NCBI GenBank assembly: GCA_965246765.1
Contig: CBDFFJ010000004.1
Span: 62,001-126,000, forward strand
Reading direction: 5' to 3'
DNA from: UBA1952 sp965246765
Lineage (GTDB): Bacteria > Bacteroidota > Bacteroidia > Chitinophagales > Chitinophagaceae
Length of the DNA: 64,000 nucleotides
The notes below the pieces were generated by a model. It was not told where the DNA came from. It saw nothing but the letters and a program-made list of their open reading frames with translations, and made no database searches. Of this stretch, positions 29,012 to 38,679 are shown piece after piece (the first letter of the stretch is position 1; each line of letters opens with the position of its first letter). A program made the position numbers and the translations under genes.

Positions 29012-29074
29012 AGTGCAAAGATGGTTAAGCCTGAACTTAATGCAATGCTCCAAACGGATGAGCGAATTGCCGCG

Positions 29075-32000
29075 CTACGGCTCCTGCATAAGAATCTTGA
29101 CCACCGTGCCGCCGGCATCCCTGCGGCCGATGGAAAGGCGCAAGCCGGCCTCGCGGCTGCGCTGCGCCATGTTGTGCAGGCCGTTTCCCTCACCAGATGC
29201 CCTTACCGCTTCTACATCAAAGCCCCGCCCGTTATCGGCTACTTCAAACAGAAGCCCTGCCGGCGTAGGCGCCGCGGTAACCGTAATCAGGGATGCGTTT
29301 CCGTGCTTCACGGCGTTCATTGACGCCTCCTGCAGGATGCGGAGCAGGCTTAGGGCGCGGGCGTAATCCAGCGGCTCCGCAGGAAGCGCCTCTTCTTCCA
29401 CCACAAAGCGTATCCTGGTATAAGTGGCATCCAGCTTTGAAATGAAGTTTTTGTAGCGAAGCCACAGGCTTTCCGCCGTCACGCCTTCCTGCTTCAGGGT
29501 CCATACCGTTTCGCGGAGCGCCGTAAGCATGTCGGCAGTTGTCTCCGCAATGCGGTCTGTGAACAGCGTAGTATCGCCGCTCCGTTTTGCCGCGTCGGCC
29601 AGCAGGCCCGCATTGTGTGCAATGAGCGCCGCCCGCGCACCCAACTCATCATGCAGCTCCCGGGAGATGCGCTCTTTTTCTTCCTGAATGCGCCGCGTGG
29701 TTTCCAGAACGGAGAGCCTGCGCCGATAGCGTGTACGGGCAGCAGTAATGAAAACACCCGCTATCGCAATACCGGTGAGCGCAATCATCAACAGCATAAA
29801 CCAGGCCCTGCGGTAAAAAGGCGGCGCTACATTCACCCATACATCCGCTACGCTGGCCGGAACGCCGTGCAGCCGCACCAGAATATGATACAATCCGGGC
29901 GCGAGATACAACTGAAGCTCGTCTGAGTTGCCATTGTCCGTCCAAAGAGAGTCGGCATCCCGCAGCCGGTATTCATATTGGCGCAGATCTGGGGAGGAAG
30001 GCTGCCCGCAGGTGAAGGCGAGCTGCACATTTGCACGGTCGTGCGGAAGCTGCAGCCGCGGCGGCACGGATGCGCCGGGATAGGTGTAATACACAGTATC
30101 CGGCGCGGCAATTCGCGTAATGGTCACCCGGCCGGCTACATCCTCGCGCAGCGCATCCGCAGGATAAAACACGTTGACGCCGTTCATGCCGCCGAAGTAA
30201 AATCTGCCCTGCGCATCTGTTGCAGCTGCGCCGGAATTGAACTCGGCCCCTTGCAGGCCCTCGCCGCTGGTAAAAGACCGTATGCGAAAGTCGTCGGTTC
30301 GCACGGCAAACAGGCCGCCGTTGGTGGAGCCCCACATCCATCCTGCGCTGTCCGGCAGCAGGGCGTACACATGGTTGTTGGGCAGGCGGTTTTCGGTGGT
30401 GATGGTTCGCTCTGTCCGGCCATCGCGCCACAGCATCACGCCGCTTTCCGTTGCAATCCATAAGCGGCCTTGTTTGTCCGGTTGCAGGCAGGTGACAAGA
30501 CTTTTCAGCGGCAGCGAGAAACTGTCAGCGGCGCCCGCAGGTCCCATTCTGTACAGCATCCCTGCCGTAGCGCACCACAGAGAGTTATTGTACCACGTGA
30601 TGCCTTCGGGATGCGCGCCGGGCAGTGGAATGTGTTGCTGCAATTCCAGCCGCCGCTCATTGCCGCTGCCGCTCAGTCGCCAGCGTGCAAGGCCGTGTCC
30701 TGCGGTCATCCACCATTCACCCGCGCCGGTGCGGTAAACAGAACGGCGTCCGGGCTGGTTGTAAACCGGCAAGCCAAATTTTTCCAGCGAGGCCTTGATG
30801 CCTGCGTCAAGAAAGCGGACAGTTCCCCTCTCCGGGTAGTACAGGCGGGCATATTGCGTGCTTCCGATAATGAGCAGTGCCCCATCTTCCAGACGCTCTA
30901 TATGGTTATAATATCCTGACAAGCCCCGGCCCGGCTGGCGCATCAGTGGCGTCAAGTCGCGGAGGAAGGTTCCGGCGGAATCATATTCTGCAAAGGACCC
31001 GGCATAGGCGCCGGTGTAAATGCGCCCGTGCGCCAGGTCCGGGAAAATGGCATTGATAAAGTTGTGCGCAGGCGTGGGGGCGTGCAGGTGACGGAAGCGC
31101 GTGCCTTCCAGCGAGAGCCTCAGCAGGCCGCTGGCATTTGTGCCCAGCCACAGCGTTCTTCCGTCATGAAGAAAGTGCGTGATGACTCCTTTAGTTACCA
31201 GTGGATTTCCGGCTTCGTCCAGGATTTCAACAAGGCGTTTCGTCGCCGCGTTAAAGCGCATCAGCCGGCTGTTAGCCGACAGATAGATGTCTTGGCCTAT
31301 GCCGGTCGCGTGAAGCTCGTAAACCGGTGAGCTAAATGTGGCTACCGGAAGCGGAGCGCTGCCGCGTCGTGCCCAATAAAGGTGCTGCGGGCTTGCACCG
31401 TCCAGCAATAAAAAACCTGTTGGCAGACGCAGTGCGGATAGGATGCGGAAAGGCGCGCTACAGCTGTCCAGCGCCCTTGCCGTCAGTGGCTGCAAAAAGC
31501 GCAGTGTTCTGCCGCCAGCGCTTGTATCGCCGCGCAGGCGGTATACCGCGTCGCCACGCACATCCGCCACCATTCTTTGCAAGGGAAAGGATGTGACGTC
31601 CGTCCACCGTCTCGTCGCGGGATAGTAGCGCGCCTCAGTGAGGGCGGAGGAAAATGAGTACCAGCCCGGCCGGGCGTCGGGTGTGAGGGCAGCGTACGTT
31701 GCCGCTTCCGAAGATGAGGATGGCAGGCGCAGGGGCTGCAGCAAACCGCTTGTGGCGGCATACTGGTGCGCGCCGCCTTCATGCAGGATAAGGAAGGTGT
31801 CGCGACCGGCCTGAAGCGTGACGGCCCGGCGAAAAGGCGCAGTCGCGTTTGACATTGCGGAATCGCGGTACCGGAAAGGCCTGAAACTGTGCCCATCGTA
31901 CAGGAGCAGCTCATCGGGCGTGCCTATCCAGAGAAAGCCGCGGCTGTCCTTAGCCAGTGAGGTGATGGTAGCGCCGCCGAGGCCGTCGTCGGCGGTGAAG

Positions 32001-32086
32001 ATGCGGACGGGCAGGCGCAGTGGCTGCGCCAGGGCAGCCTCATGCAGCCATGCAATAAGGATGAAAAGACAGACACGGCGCAGCAC
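29075..32086 (-). CDS. Propeller-type sensor histidine kinase
   Basis: About 1003 residues. After a signal sequence (VCLFILIAWLHEAALAQ) come periplasmic two-component-regulator propeller repeats (ITSLAKDSRGFLWIGTPDEL, LQPDKQGRLWIATESGVMLW, LLPDSAGWMWGSTNGGLF), a Y_Y_Y domain, one membrane helix (AWFMLLMIALTGIAIAGVFI), and a HisKA_3 kinase with the phospho-acceptor His in RISRELHDELGAR and ATPase motifs EASMNAVKHG, DNGRGF and GNGLHNMAQR. The extracellular propeller senses a ligand, often a glycan or surface signal, and the kinase signals to the LuxR-type regulator downstream. The GTG at 32086 is preferred because the signal peptide begins there; an in-frame ATG at 32206 is possible but its leader has no motif. 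Confidence 0.88.
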   Translation of the reverse strand: MLRRVCLFILIAWLHEAALAQPLRLPVRIFTADDGLGGATITSLAKDSRGFLWIGTPDELLLYDGHSFRPFRYRDSAMSNATAPFRRAVTLQAGRDTFLILHEGGAHQYAATSGLLQPLRLPSSSSEAATYAALTPDARPGWYSFSSALTEARYYPATRRWTDVTSFPLQRMVADVRGDAVYRLRGDTSAGGRTLRFLQPLTARALDSCSAPFRILSALRLPTGFLLLDGASPQHLYWARRGSAPLPVATFSSPVYELHATGIGQDIYLSANSRLMRFNAATKRLVEILDEAGNPLVTKGVITHFLHDGRTLWLGTNASGLLRLSLEGTRFRHLHAPTPAHNFINAIFPDLAHGRIYTGAYAGSFAEYDSAGTFLRDLTPLMRQPGRGLSGYYNHIERLEDGALLIIGSTQYARLYYPERGTVRFLDAGIKASLEKFGLPVYNQPGRRSVYRTGAGEWWMTAGHGLARWRLSGSGNERRLELQQHIPLPGAHPEGITWYNNSLWCATAGMLYRMGPAGAADSFSLPLKSLVTCLQPDKQGRLWIATESGVMLWRDGRTERTITTENRLPNNHVYALLPDSAGWMWGSTNGGLFAVRTDDFRIRSFTSGEGLQGAEFNSGAAATDAQGRFYFGGMNGVNVFYPADALREDVAGRVTITRIAAPDTVYYTYPGASVPPRLQLPHDRANVQLAFTCGQPSSPDLRQYEYRLRDADSLWTDNGNSDELQLYLAPGLYHILVRLHGVPASVADVWVNVAPPFYRRAWFMLLMIALTGIAIAGVFITAARTRYRRRLSVLETTRRIQEEKERISRELHDELGARAALIAHNAGLLADAAKRSGDTTLFTDRIAETTADMLTALRETVWTLKQEGVTAESLWLRYKNFISKLDATYTRIRFVVEEEALPAEPLDYARALSLLRILQEASMNAVKHGNASLITVTAAPTPAGLLFEVADNGRGFDVEAVRASGEGNGLHNMAQRSREAGLRLSIGRRDAGGTVVKILMQEP

Positions 32087-32229
32087 CGGGGCAAAGTACG
32101 CAAAGCCATACGCGGGCGACTGTAATCCAAATGGAGCATTGCGTCGGAGCAGAAGAGAGTAGAAGTTTGTATGAGGCGAAACTCCTCCTTCTGCGATAAA
32201 AATCACTCTTCAATCAAGTTGTCTGACAA

Positions 32230-33718
32230 ATGGCCACCGTTATCCATCCACATTCGCTGTCTGCGCTTTAGGCATTGCCGCGACAATCATGATCTCACTT
32301 ACGCCTGCATCCGCGCAGAAGAAGACCGTGGGAACCTCAGGCTCTCGCTTAAGAGCCAGAATAAGTGTGCAGGGCCAGGATATAGGCGACTCTTCCGTCT
32401 ATGTCTATCCGAACAATGCTACGGATACGGCTTCCGAAGTTTACAGTTATCTTATTCCCTCCCAGCGATTTGCTCCGCGACAGAAAATTATCTCCTGTAT
32501 AACACACTGGGGCGGAACTACCTCACCTATGGTTTTGTACGCGATACTACGACTGGCATATACGATACTACCAGTCGTATCACGGTGACCTATGATGCAG
32601 CCGGCGACCCTGTAATGTCTTTAAGTGAGGACAGAAACCCAACAACCGGCGCCTGGACGGTGTATTCCAGAAATACAAACATCTTTAACGCTGCTCATTA
32701 CCTTTTAAAGCGAACCACTGAGCGCTGGCGCAGCAGCGGCAGTGTCTGGGACACCAACGCTCAGCGGGTTTACGCGTACAATGCTCAAGGGTTTGAGACG
32801 AAGAATGTATCCAGAAACTGGAGCACTACGACGCATCTCCAAATCTCAGGCGACAGCGTCCTCACCGGCTATGACGCTTCGGGAACTTTGGAAATGAGCT
32901 ATAGCCGCTATGTCTATTCTTCAACGGTCAAAAAATATGTCCCCTCCGTACGCAGCATTTATGTACGCAGTGGCACAGGTCAGGTTGATACGAGCTACCG
33001 CGACGTTTGGGATGCTGCGGCCAATGCCTGGAAACCTGATGTCAAAAACATCTCAACCTATGCTGCCGGAAAGCTAATTGCCGATACTGCATATAGCTGG
33101 AACACTGCGACAAGCTCCTGGAAGCTAAGCGGGAAAAGCATTCATACTTATGCTGCTTCCGGGAAACATCTTGCCGATACAGGCTATAGCTGGAATGCCG
33201 CTACAGCTTCGTGGAAGCTCTCAAGTCTGCACACCTATACCGCGCTGACTTTAGGATATACAGTTACCGACTACAATTGGAACGCTACATCAAACAGTTT
33301 TGAGCCCTACTTCCGAAGTTCAAATGACACGAACAGCTACGGACAGGTGCTGCAGGAATTTTACGAGGATTATGTGCCGGGAATCGGATGGCAAACCAAC
33401 TTCGGCTCCAAAAATTATTACGAGACTTATGGCACAACCTCCATCGCATCCGCCAATGCGTCCCCGCCGCGTCTGAGCCTTTCTCCCAATCCCGCTTCCG
33501 GCTTCATCACAGCCAGCATTCAGTGGGAAGCGCAGCAGGATTTTACGATTACAGTTGTAGATATGCAGGGAAGAGTTGTTCAGCAGATTGCGGGCAATAG
33601 TGCAAAGAATAGCCGGACGATTATTCCGGTTGACGCACTACTGGCGGGCACTTACATCCTGAGGGTTGCCGGCGAATCGGGTGTCAGTGCTTCAAAGGTG
33701 TTTGTCGTGCGGCATTAA
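32230..33718 (+). pseudogene. T9SS-secreted YD-like repeat protein, frame broken
   Basis: Secreted protein of about 490 residues whose frame is not continuous. The frame from before 32289 gives the end of a signal peptide (ALGIAATIMISLTPASAQ) and mature residues up to about 32490, then the protein continues in another frame (NYLLYNTLGRNYLTYGF). A net loss of one base lies between about 32450 and 32495. A start is also missing in the signal-peptide frame; ATG at 32230 reaches it only through a further single-base loss. The body has several WNTATSSWKLS-type repeats and a C-terminal T9SS domain (LSLSPNPASGFITAS to KVFVVRH). No enzyme motif is seen. It is divergent from the propeller kinase and may be one of its targets. 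Confidence 0.68.
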
Positions 33719-33796
33719 TCCGGCAAGGCCGGTCTGCGGGCGGCGCAGCCATGAATGCCCGTTGAAAACAGCTCTATTTTCAGACAATTTCTCGCC

Positions 33797-35587
33797 ATGA
33801 AAACCTTTCTCCTCTTTATTCTTTGCGCCTTCAGCGCATCATTCATCCATGCCCAATCCGCGAGGCTCACTTGGGCGAAGGCTCCTGACTTTGAGACATC
33901 CACGGGCGGCGTGGAAGCGACCAATCGCCTGACGGCGGTTGACCCTTCGGGTAACAGCTACGTCACCGGCACGCTCTACGGCACCGTTGATTTTGACCCC
34001 GGCCCGGCCACGGCGAACCTTACTTCCACCGCTTCATTCAGCAGTGCATTCATTGCAAAATACGACCCTCAGGGCGTCCTGATCTGGGCGAAGCATATAC
34101 CAGCAACAAAGCTCCTCTTCCCGCTTGGCCTCACCTTAGACGGGCGGGGCAGCCTGTTGATTACCGGCACTTTTCAGGACAGCGTGGACTTTGACCCGGG
34201 CGCAGGCCTTCAAAGAAGGAAAACTGTGGACCGCTTTACCTACGCCGGCTACGTCCTGAAGCTGGATGCGGCCGGCACATTCGTCTGGGTGACCACTATG
34301 GATGACGCAAGTACGAATCCATTGTTCACAGGCGGTGCAGGCGGCAGCGTCATCGTTACCGACACATCAGGCAATGCCTATGTAGCCGGAGATTTCAGCT
34401 ACGTGGTGCGCTTTGGTACCATCGTGCTACAGGCAGAAGGCGCTGCTCCGACATCAGCCGCCGACATTTTCGTATGCAAGCTCTCCGGCGCGACCGGCGC
34501 TGTAAGTTGGGTAAAAGCTTATACCGGCAATGCGGATTCTCGCGCGGCATTTCCCAAAGGCATTGCATTAGACGCAGGCGGAAGCATCTACATCGTTGGC
34601 GACCTGGACAGCAACATTACAGGCTTTAAGCCGGTGGACTTTGACCCGGGACCCGGTAAGTACGAGCTTAGCCCTGTTGGCGCTACTGATATGTATGTGC
34701 TGAAGCTGAAGCCTGACGGTAGCTTCGGATGGGTAAAGCTGACAGGTGGCCGAGGCTATGATTATACTTACAATCTGATGGTGGATGCGGCTGCCAACGT
34801 TTACATCGCAGGCAGCTTTGAAGACACCGTTGACTTTGACCCGGGCGCCGGCGTCAGCAGGATTATATCCGCAGGCGATGGCGACGGCAGCCTGCTGAAA
34901 CTGGACTCTTCCGGCGCATTTATCTGGGTAAAAACAATCGGAGGGCCGGGTTACCAAAGCGCCCGGTTGCTCGCGAGAGATCCGGCTGGCAACATCTATG
35001 TCGGCGGCAATTTTGACAGCACTACGGATTTCAACCCAGGCTCAGCAACCTTCAATATCGCATCGCGTGGTGAAGGCGATGCCTTCATCCTGAAGCTTGA
35101 CCCTTCCGCCAGCTTTACCTGGGCGGCCGCCGTGGGCGGTCGCGGAGACGAGTCGCTGTATGGATTAGGTCTTGAAGCCACTGGCAATGTTTACCTCCGG
35201 GGCGCATTCAACGACACGGCAGACTTTGATCCTTGCGCGACGGTTTCAAACCTCTTCACTACCGACCGGGATCATACTTTTTTGGTAAAGCTGGGTCAGA
35301 GCCTTTCCAACTGTCCTACGGCTGGAGTCGAGAGCGTTTCTTCTGAGGCGGGCATGTGGCTTTATCCTAACCCTGCCGGCTGCAGCGTGACTATTAAATG
35401 CGAAAACGGCTTTCAGAATGCCCGCATTCGCTTGCAGAACATCAGCGGGCAGATTGTAAAAGAATGGCAGAGCGTCGCCGGAAATACGATGACCTTAGAA
35501 ATAAGCGGTGTGCCCGCAGGAATGTATTTCGTGGAGGTATCGGCTGGCGATGGCAGCGTCAAAAGGCTGCGGCTGGCGAAGCAGTAA
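33797..35587 (+). CDS. T9SS-secreted seven-repeat SBBP protein (copy 1)
   Basis: 596 residues with a signal peptide (MKTFLLFILCAFSASFIHAQ) and seven repeats of the SBBP type, each with DxxGNxYxxG, a DFDPGPG-like loop and a closing LKLDxxGxFxWVKxxGG. Seven copies suggest a seven-bladed beta-propeller, and the acidic DFDP loops could bind calcium. The third copy has lost the DFDP loop. The T9SS domain begins at MWLYPNPAGCSVTIKC and ends VKRLRLAKQ. It is followed 32 bases later by a paralogue with the same layout, so the pair arose by tandem duplication. Its role on the cell surface is unknown. Confidence 0.88.
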   Translation: MKTFLLFILCAFSASFIHAQSARLTWAKAPDFETSTGGVEATNRLTAVDPSGNSYVTGTLYGTVDFDPGPATANLTSTASFSSAFIAKYDPQGVLIWAKHIPATKLLFPLGLTLDGRGSLLITGTFQDSVDFDPGAGLQRRKTVDRFTYAGYVLKLDAAGTFVWVTTMDDASTNPLFTGGAGGSVIVTDTSGNAYVAGDFSYVVRFGTIVLQAEGAAPTSAADIFVCKLSGATGAVSWVKAYTGNADSRAAFPKGIALDAGGSIYIVGDLDSNITGFKPVDFDPGPGKYELSPVGATDMYVLKLKPDGSFGWVKLTGGRGYDYTYNLMVDAAANVYIAGSFEDTVDFDPGAGVSRIISAGDGDGSLLKLDSSGAFIWVKTIGGPGYQSARLLARDPAGNIYVGGNFDSTTDFNPGSATFNIASRGEGDAFILKLDPSASFTWAAAVGGRGDESLYGLGLEATGNVYLRGAFNDTADFDPCATVSNLFTTDRDHTFLVKLGQSLSNCPTAGVESVSSEAGMWLYPNPAGCSVTIKCENGFQNARIRLQNISGQIVKEWQSVAGNTMTLEISGVPAGMYFVEVSAGDGSVKRLRLAKQ

Positions 35588-35619
35588 GCTATTCCTTCTA
35601 ATCTTTTAAAATGCTCCCG

Positions 35620-37404
35620 ATGAAAACAATGTACCTCCTGCTCCTTGCTTTTTTCAGCCTGAATGCCGCCTCTGCGCAAAGCCCGCAGCTTGCCTGGGCA
35701 AAGGCAATAAGAACGTCCGTTAACCTTGGCCGCGAAGACGGCAAGCACATGGCCATAGATGCCCAGGGGAATGTATATACCGCGGGAATTTTCAGAGCCA
35801 CCGTAGATTTTGACCCTGGCCCCGGCACTTACAACATCACGCCCTTTTCCGGCGACACTTACATCCAGAAGTTAGACGCTTCGGGCAATTTCCTTTGGGC
35901 TAAAAGTATAGGTGGCCCCGGCGGTGTGGCTAATGACGGCATTGCCGTGGATGCTTCCGGGAATGTATATCTGACAGGCACCTTTGACTCAACGGCTGAT
36001 TTTGACCCCGGGCCGGGCAGCTTCCCAATGACGGCCAGCCCCAATTTCTTTTACACGCTCCTCTTCGGTCCACTCCTTCTGACCCGTGCAAGCACTGCAT
36101 ACATCTGCAAGCTGAACAGCTCAGGGGACTTTGTGTGGGCAAAGAAGATTGACAATGCAGAGGCCTGCTCCATAGCTATTGACCTTTCCGGCAATGTTTA
36201 TACGACCGGCTATTTCAGGATACATACGGATTTTGATCCCGGCCCGGCCACGGCAGTTCTTACGCCTGCTGCGCCCGATTCCAGCTCCTACTATTTGCTG
36301 AAGCTCAATAGCGCAGGAGATTACGTCTGGGCAAAGCATCTGGTTTCTCACGGTGTAAGTCTGGGCGACGGATTCGGCGTCGCCGGCCTGCAAACAGATG
36401 CGGCAGGCAACATTTATACCTGCGGAGTCTATGGTTACCTTACGGGCACTACCGGCGATTTTGACCCCGGCCCCGGCACTTTCATTATGAACGCCGCAGG
36501 TTATTCAGCGGGATTTATCTCTAAGCTTGACTCTTCAGCTAACTTCATCTGGGCGAAAAAAATTGACGGACCGGGTGTGGACCTTGGGCAAAACCTGACA
36601 CTGGATGCCTCGGGCAATGTGTATTTCACCGGCGCTTTTGAAGGAAAAGTTGACTTTGATCCCGGAACAGGCACCGACAGCATTGCCTCGGCAGGCGGCC
36701 TTGATGCGTTCCTGGTGAAGCTGGATGCCGGGGGAAATTATAAGTGGGCAAAGACTTTCGGCGGCAAGAGCACGGACTTTAGCAACACGGTCAGGACGGA
36801 TGCCCTCAAGAATATTTATGTCGGAGGCGCCTTTGAAGACACGGTAGATTTTGACCCCGGGCCAGGCACGGCATTCCGCTATGCAGCCGGCTTTGAGCCG
36901 GATGGCTACATCATGCGGATGGATTCAACCGGTAAATTTGTGTGGGCTACGGACATTGGCAAAGACAAGCTCAACAAAGAAGACTTCTGCTGGAATCTGG
37001 AAGTGGACGGCGCCGGAAATGTATATGTCACGGGCGGCTTTTCAGACACCGTTGATTTTGACCCCGGGCCAGGGGTAAGCAATCTTGTAGGCGGCAGTTA
37101 CGAGACTTTTGTGATGAAGCTCAGCCAGCCCGGACTTTCCGTTGCGCCGCTTTCTTCTTCAAAGAATGACATCCGTATTTATCCCAACCCGGCTGCAGGA
37201 ATGGTGACGCTGGAAAGCAAAGTTTTGTTGCGGAATGCCCGCATCCGTATGATGGATGTCAGCGGGCGCACAGTGCGGTATTGGTCAATGCAGTCTGGCA
37301 GCAACATTGCATTAGACTTAGGCAGCCAGGCCCCGGGATTCTACGTCATAGAAGTGAATGGTGAGGAGGGATACGCCCAAAGGCTGTCGTTGCTTAAGAG
37401 ATAG
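35620..37404 (+). CDS. T9SS-secreted seven-repeat SBBP protein (copy 2)
   Basis: 594 residues from the ATG at 35620 (an ATG three codons earlier is also possible); signal peptide MKTMYLLLLAFFSLNAASAQ. Seven SBBP repeats carry the DFDPGPG loop in every copy (for example VDFDPGPGTYNI, ADFDPGPGSFPM, VDFDPGTGTDSI), more regular than in copy 1. The second repeat has an insert of about 20 residues (NFFYTLLFGPLLLTRAS). The C-terminal T9SS domain is IRIYPNPAAGMVTLES to RLSLLKR. Same strand and adjacent to copy 1, so probably cotranscribed. Divergence between the copies is high, so the duplication is old. Function unknown. Confidence 0.88.
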   Translation: MKTMYLLLLAFFSLNAASAQSPQLAWAKAIRTSVNLGREDGKHMAIDAQGNVYTAGIFRATVDFDPGPGTYNITPFSGDTYIQKLDASGNFLWAKSIGGPGGVANDGIAVDASGNVYLTGTFDSTADFDPGPGSFPMTASPNFFYTLLFGPLLLTRASTAYICKLNSSGDFVWAKKIDNAEACSIAIDLSGNVYTTGYFRIHTDFDPGPATAVLTPAAPDSSSYYLLKLNSAGDYVWAKHLVSHGVSLGDGFGVAGLQTDAAGNIYTCGVYGYLTGTTGDFDPGPGTFIMNAAGYSAGFISKLDSSANFIWAKKIDGPGVDLGQNLTLDASGNVYFTGAFEGKVDFDPGTGTDSIASAGGLDAFLVKLDAGGNYKWAKTFGGKSTDFSNTVRTDALKNIYVGGAFEDTVDFDPGPGTAFRYAAGFEPDGYIMRMDSTGKFVWATDIGKDKLNKEDFCWNLEVDGAGNVYVTGGFSDTVDFDPGPGVSNLVGGSYETFVMKLSQPGLSVAPLSSSKNDIRIYPNPAAGMVTLESKVLLRNARIRMMDVSGRTVRYWSMQSGSNIALDLGSQAPGFYVIEVNGEEGYAQRLSLLKR

Positions 37405-37589
37405 CTGCGTCTTCATGCTGGCTTACAGGCGACAAAGCTTTTTGCACCGCAGGGCAGCACAACCTTAGTCAGCTGACTGCCATATCGCGGCCCGGCAGGG
37501 CGACCAAAAGTAATTGGCAGGTTTTTTGCTTTCTGCATTTATTACCTTGCGCACGTTCGGCGCCGGAGCCATTTACAGCATTACTTTTT

Positions 37590-38099
37590 ATGACACACAC
37601 ACTCAAAATCAGCCTGTTGGTTGCTTTATGCGCGCTCTTCTGCGCTCCAACAGGAGCGCAAGAGCTGAAGGGCGGCCTTACCTGGTACACGGATGCTGCG
37701 AAGGCTTCTGAAGTATCTAATCAGGAAAAAAAGCCCATTTTCGGATTCTTCACCGGGAGCGATTGGTGTGGCTGGTGCCACCGCCTTGAGGCCAATGTAT
37801 TTGACAAGCCCGGCTTTAAGGAATGGGCAAAGAAGAACGTGATTTTACTGGAGCTTGATTTCCCAAGGAACAAGCAGCTGCCGCCGGAGCTTGCCAATCA
37901 GAACGCAGGCCTGCAGCAGGCTTTTGGCGTGCAGGGATATCCTACCATCTGGGTGTTTTACATGACGAAGGACGCCGCAACTCAGAAGTTCAGTATCAAT
38001 GCCTTAGGCTCATTGAGCTACCCTCAGGCGGAAGCGGGAAAAGAAGAGCGCACCTTTTTGGCGAATGCAGCTGCGGTGCTAAAGAACAAGCCTAAGTAG
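37590..38099 (+). CDS. Secreted thioredoxin-fold protein
   Basis: 169 residues with a signal peptide (LLVALCALFCAPTGAQ) and a thioredoxin-like fold. The active site is SDWCGWCHRLE, followed by the family motifs ILLELDFPR and GVQGYPTIWVF with its cis-Pro. The CGWCH centre with Lys-rich surroundings is typical of periplasmic thioredoxin-like proteins that reduce or isomerise disulphides of exported proteins. A near-consensus promoter (TTATTACCTTG at about 37545) precedes it. It lies between the surface-protein genes and a low-complexity secreted protein; no partner is evident. Confidence 0.88.
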   Translation: MTHTLKISLLVALCALFCAPTGAQELKGGLTWYTDAAKASEVSNQEKKPIFGFFTGSDWCGWCHRLEANVFDKPGFKEWAKKNVILLELDFPRNKQLPPELANQNAGLQQAFGVQGYPTIWVFYMTKDAATQKFSINALGSLSYPQAEAGKEERTFLANAAAVLKNKPK

Positions 38100-38120
38100 G
38101 CGCCCATAGATATTTTAAAA

Positions 38121-38153
38121 CAAAAAAGTGCGCCGTTTCGGACGCACTTTTTT
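38121..38153. terminator. Bidirectional terminator
   Basis: AAAAAAGTGCG pairs with CGCACTTTTTT across a short CC/GG top with one bulged A and a GTTTC loop. A-run on the left and T-run on the right make it work in both directions, serving the thioredoxin gene on the plus strand and the low-complexity gene that ends at 38174 on the minus strand. Confidence 0.85.
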
Positions 38154-38173
38154 GTTTCTGATAAATCTTTTAC

Positions 38174-38599
38174 TTAACGGCCTGCAGGCTTGGTGCCGGT
38201 ACCGGATTGGCCCGTCTTCGTTCCCGCGCCACTCGTCGCATCTACGCCGGTGCCGCCGGCGGGCGTGGAGCCAATGGTGCTGCCGCCGGTGCCGTTGCCG
38301 AAAAATCCGACGCCTTCGGTGCCGGCAGGCTCATATGCGTGGTCAGGCACAACGATGTCGGTGCTTACCGCGCGTCCCGGATTGTTCACGGCCGGGGCGT
38401 CAACAGCGTTGCCAGGGGTTGGTGCAATTGCATTGCTGCCGGATGTCGTTGCGCCTGCGGATTTTTGCCGGGCCATAGGGGCCGCGGTGGCTGTCTTCGT
38501 AGTCGTTGCCGGCGTTTTTGCTGCACGACGTTGTGTCTGTGCATTTGACGCCTCCGCGATGAGTGTCAATGCGGCAAGCGCGAATATGATCTTTTTCAT
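38174..38599 (-). CDS. Small secreted low-complexity protein
   Basis: 141 residues. A convincing signal peptide (MKKIIFALAALTLIAEASNAQ) is followed by a Thr-, Ala-, Gly- and Pro-rich chain (KTPATTTKTATAAP, GTGGSTIGSTPAGGTG) with no Cys and few hydrophobic residues, so the mature protein is probably unfolded. Nothing like a domain is visible. The minus strand is chosen over two long plus-strand frames because only it has a signal peptide and an adjacent terminator. Function unknown. Confidence 0.65.
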   Translation of the reverse strand: MKKIIFALAALTLIAEASNAQTQRRAAKTPATTTKTATAAPMARQKSAGATTSGSNAIAPTPGNAVDAPAVNNPGRAVSTDIVVPDHAYEPAGTEGVGFFGNGTGGSTIGSTPAGGTGVDATSGAGTKTGQSGTGTKPAGR

Positions 38600-38679
38600 G
38601 GTACTTATTTTTTATTGAAAGGTCAGGTTAAAAGGGAGTTGACTGTAAGCTGTACTAATAAATCATACCGCTGTGGATA

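Noticed and set aside
28607..29323. 238-residue plus-strand open frame
   Set aside because: Antisense to both the LuxR-type regulator and its kinase; the minus-strand genes have clear motifs.
38128..38618. Overlapping plus-strand open frames opposite the low-complexity gene
   Set aside because: Proline- and valine-rich shadows of the biased minus-strand sequence; the minus strand has a signal peptide and terminator.
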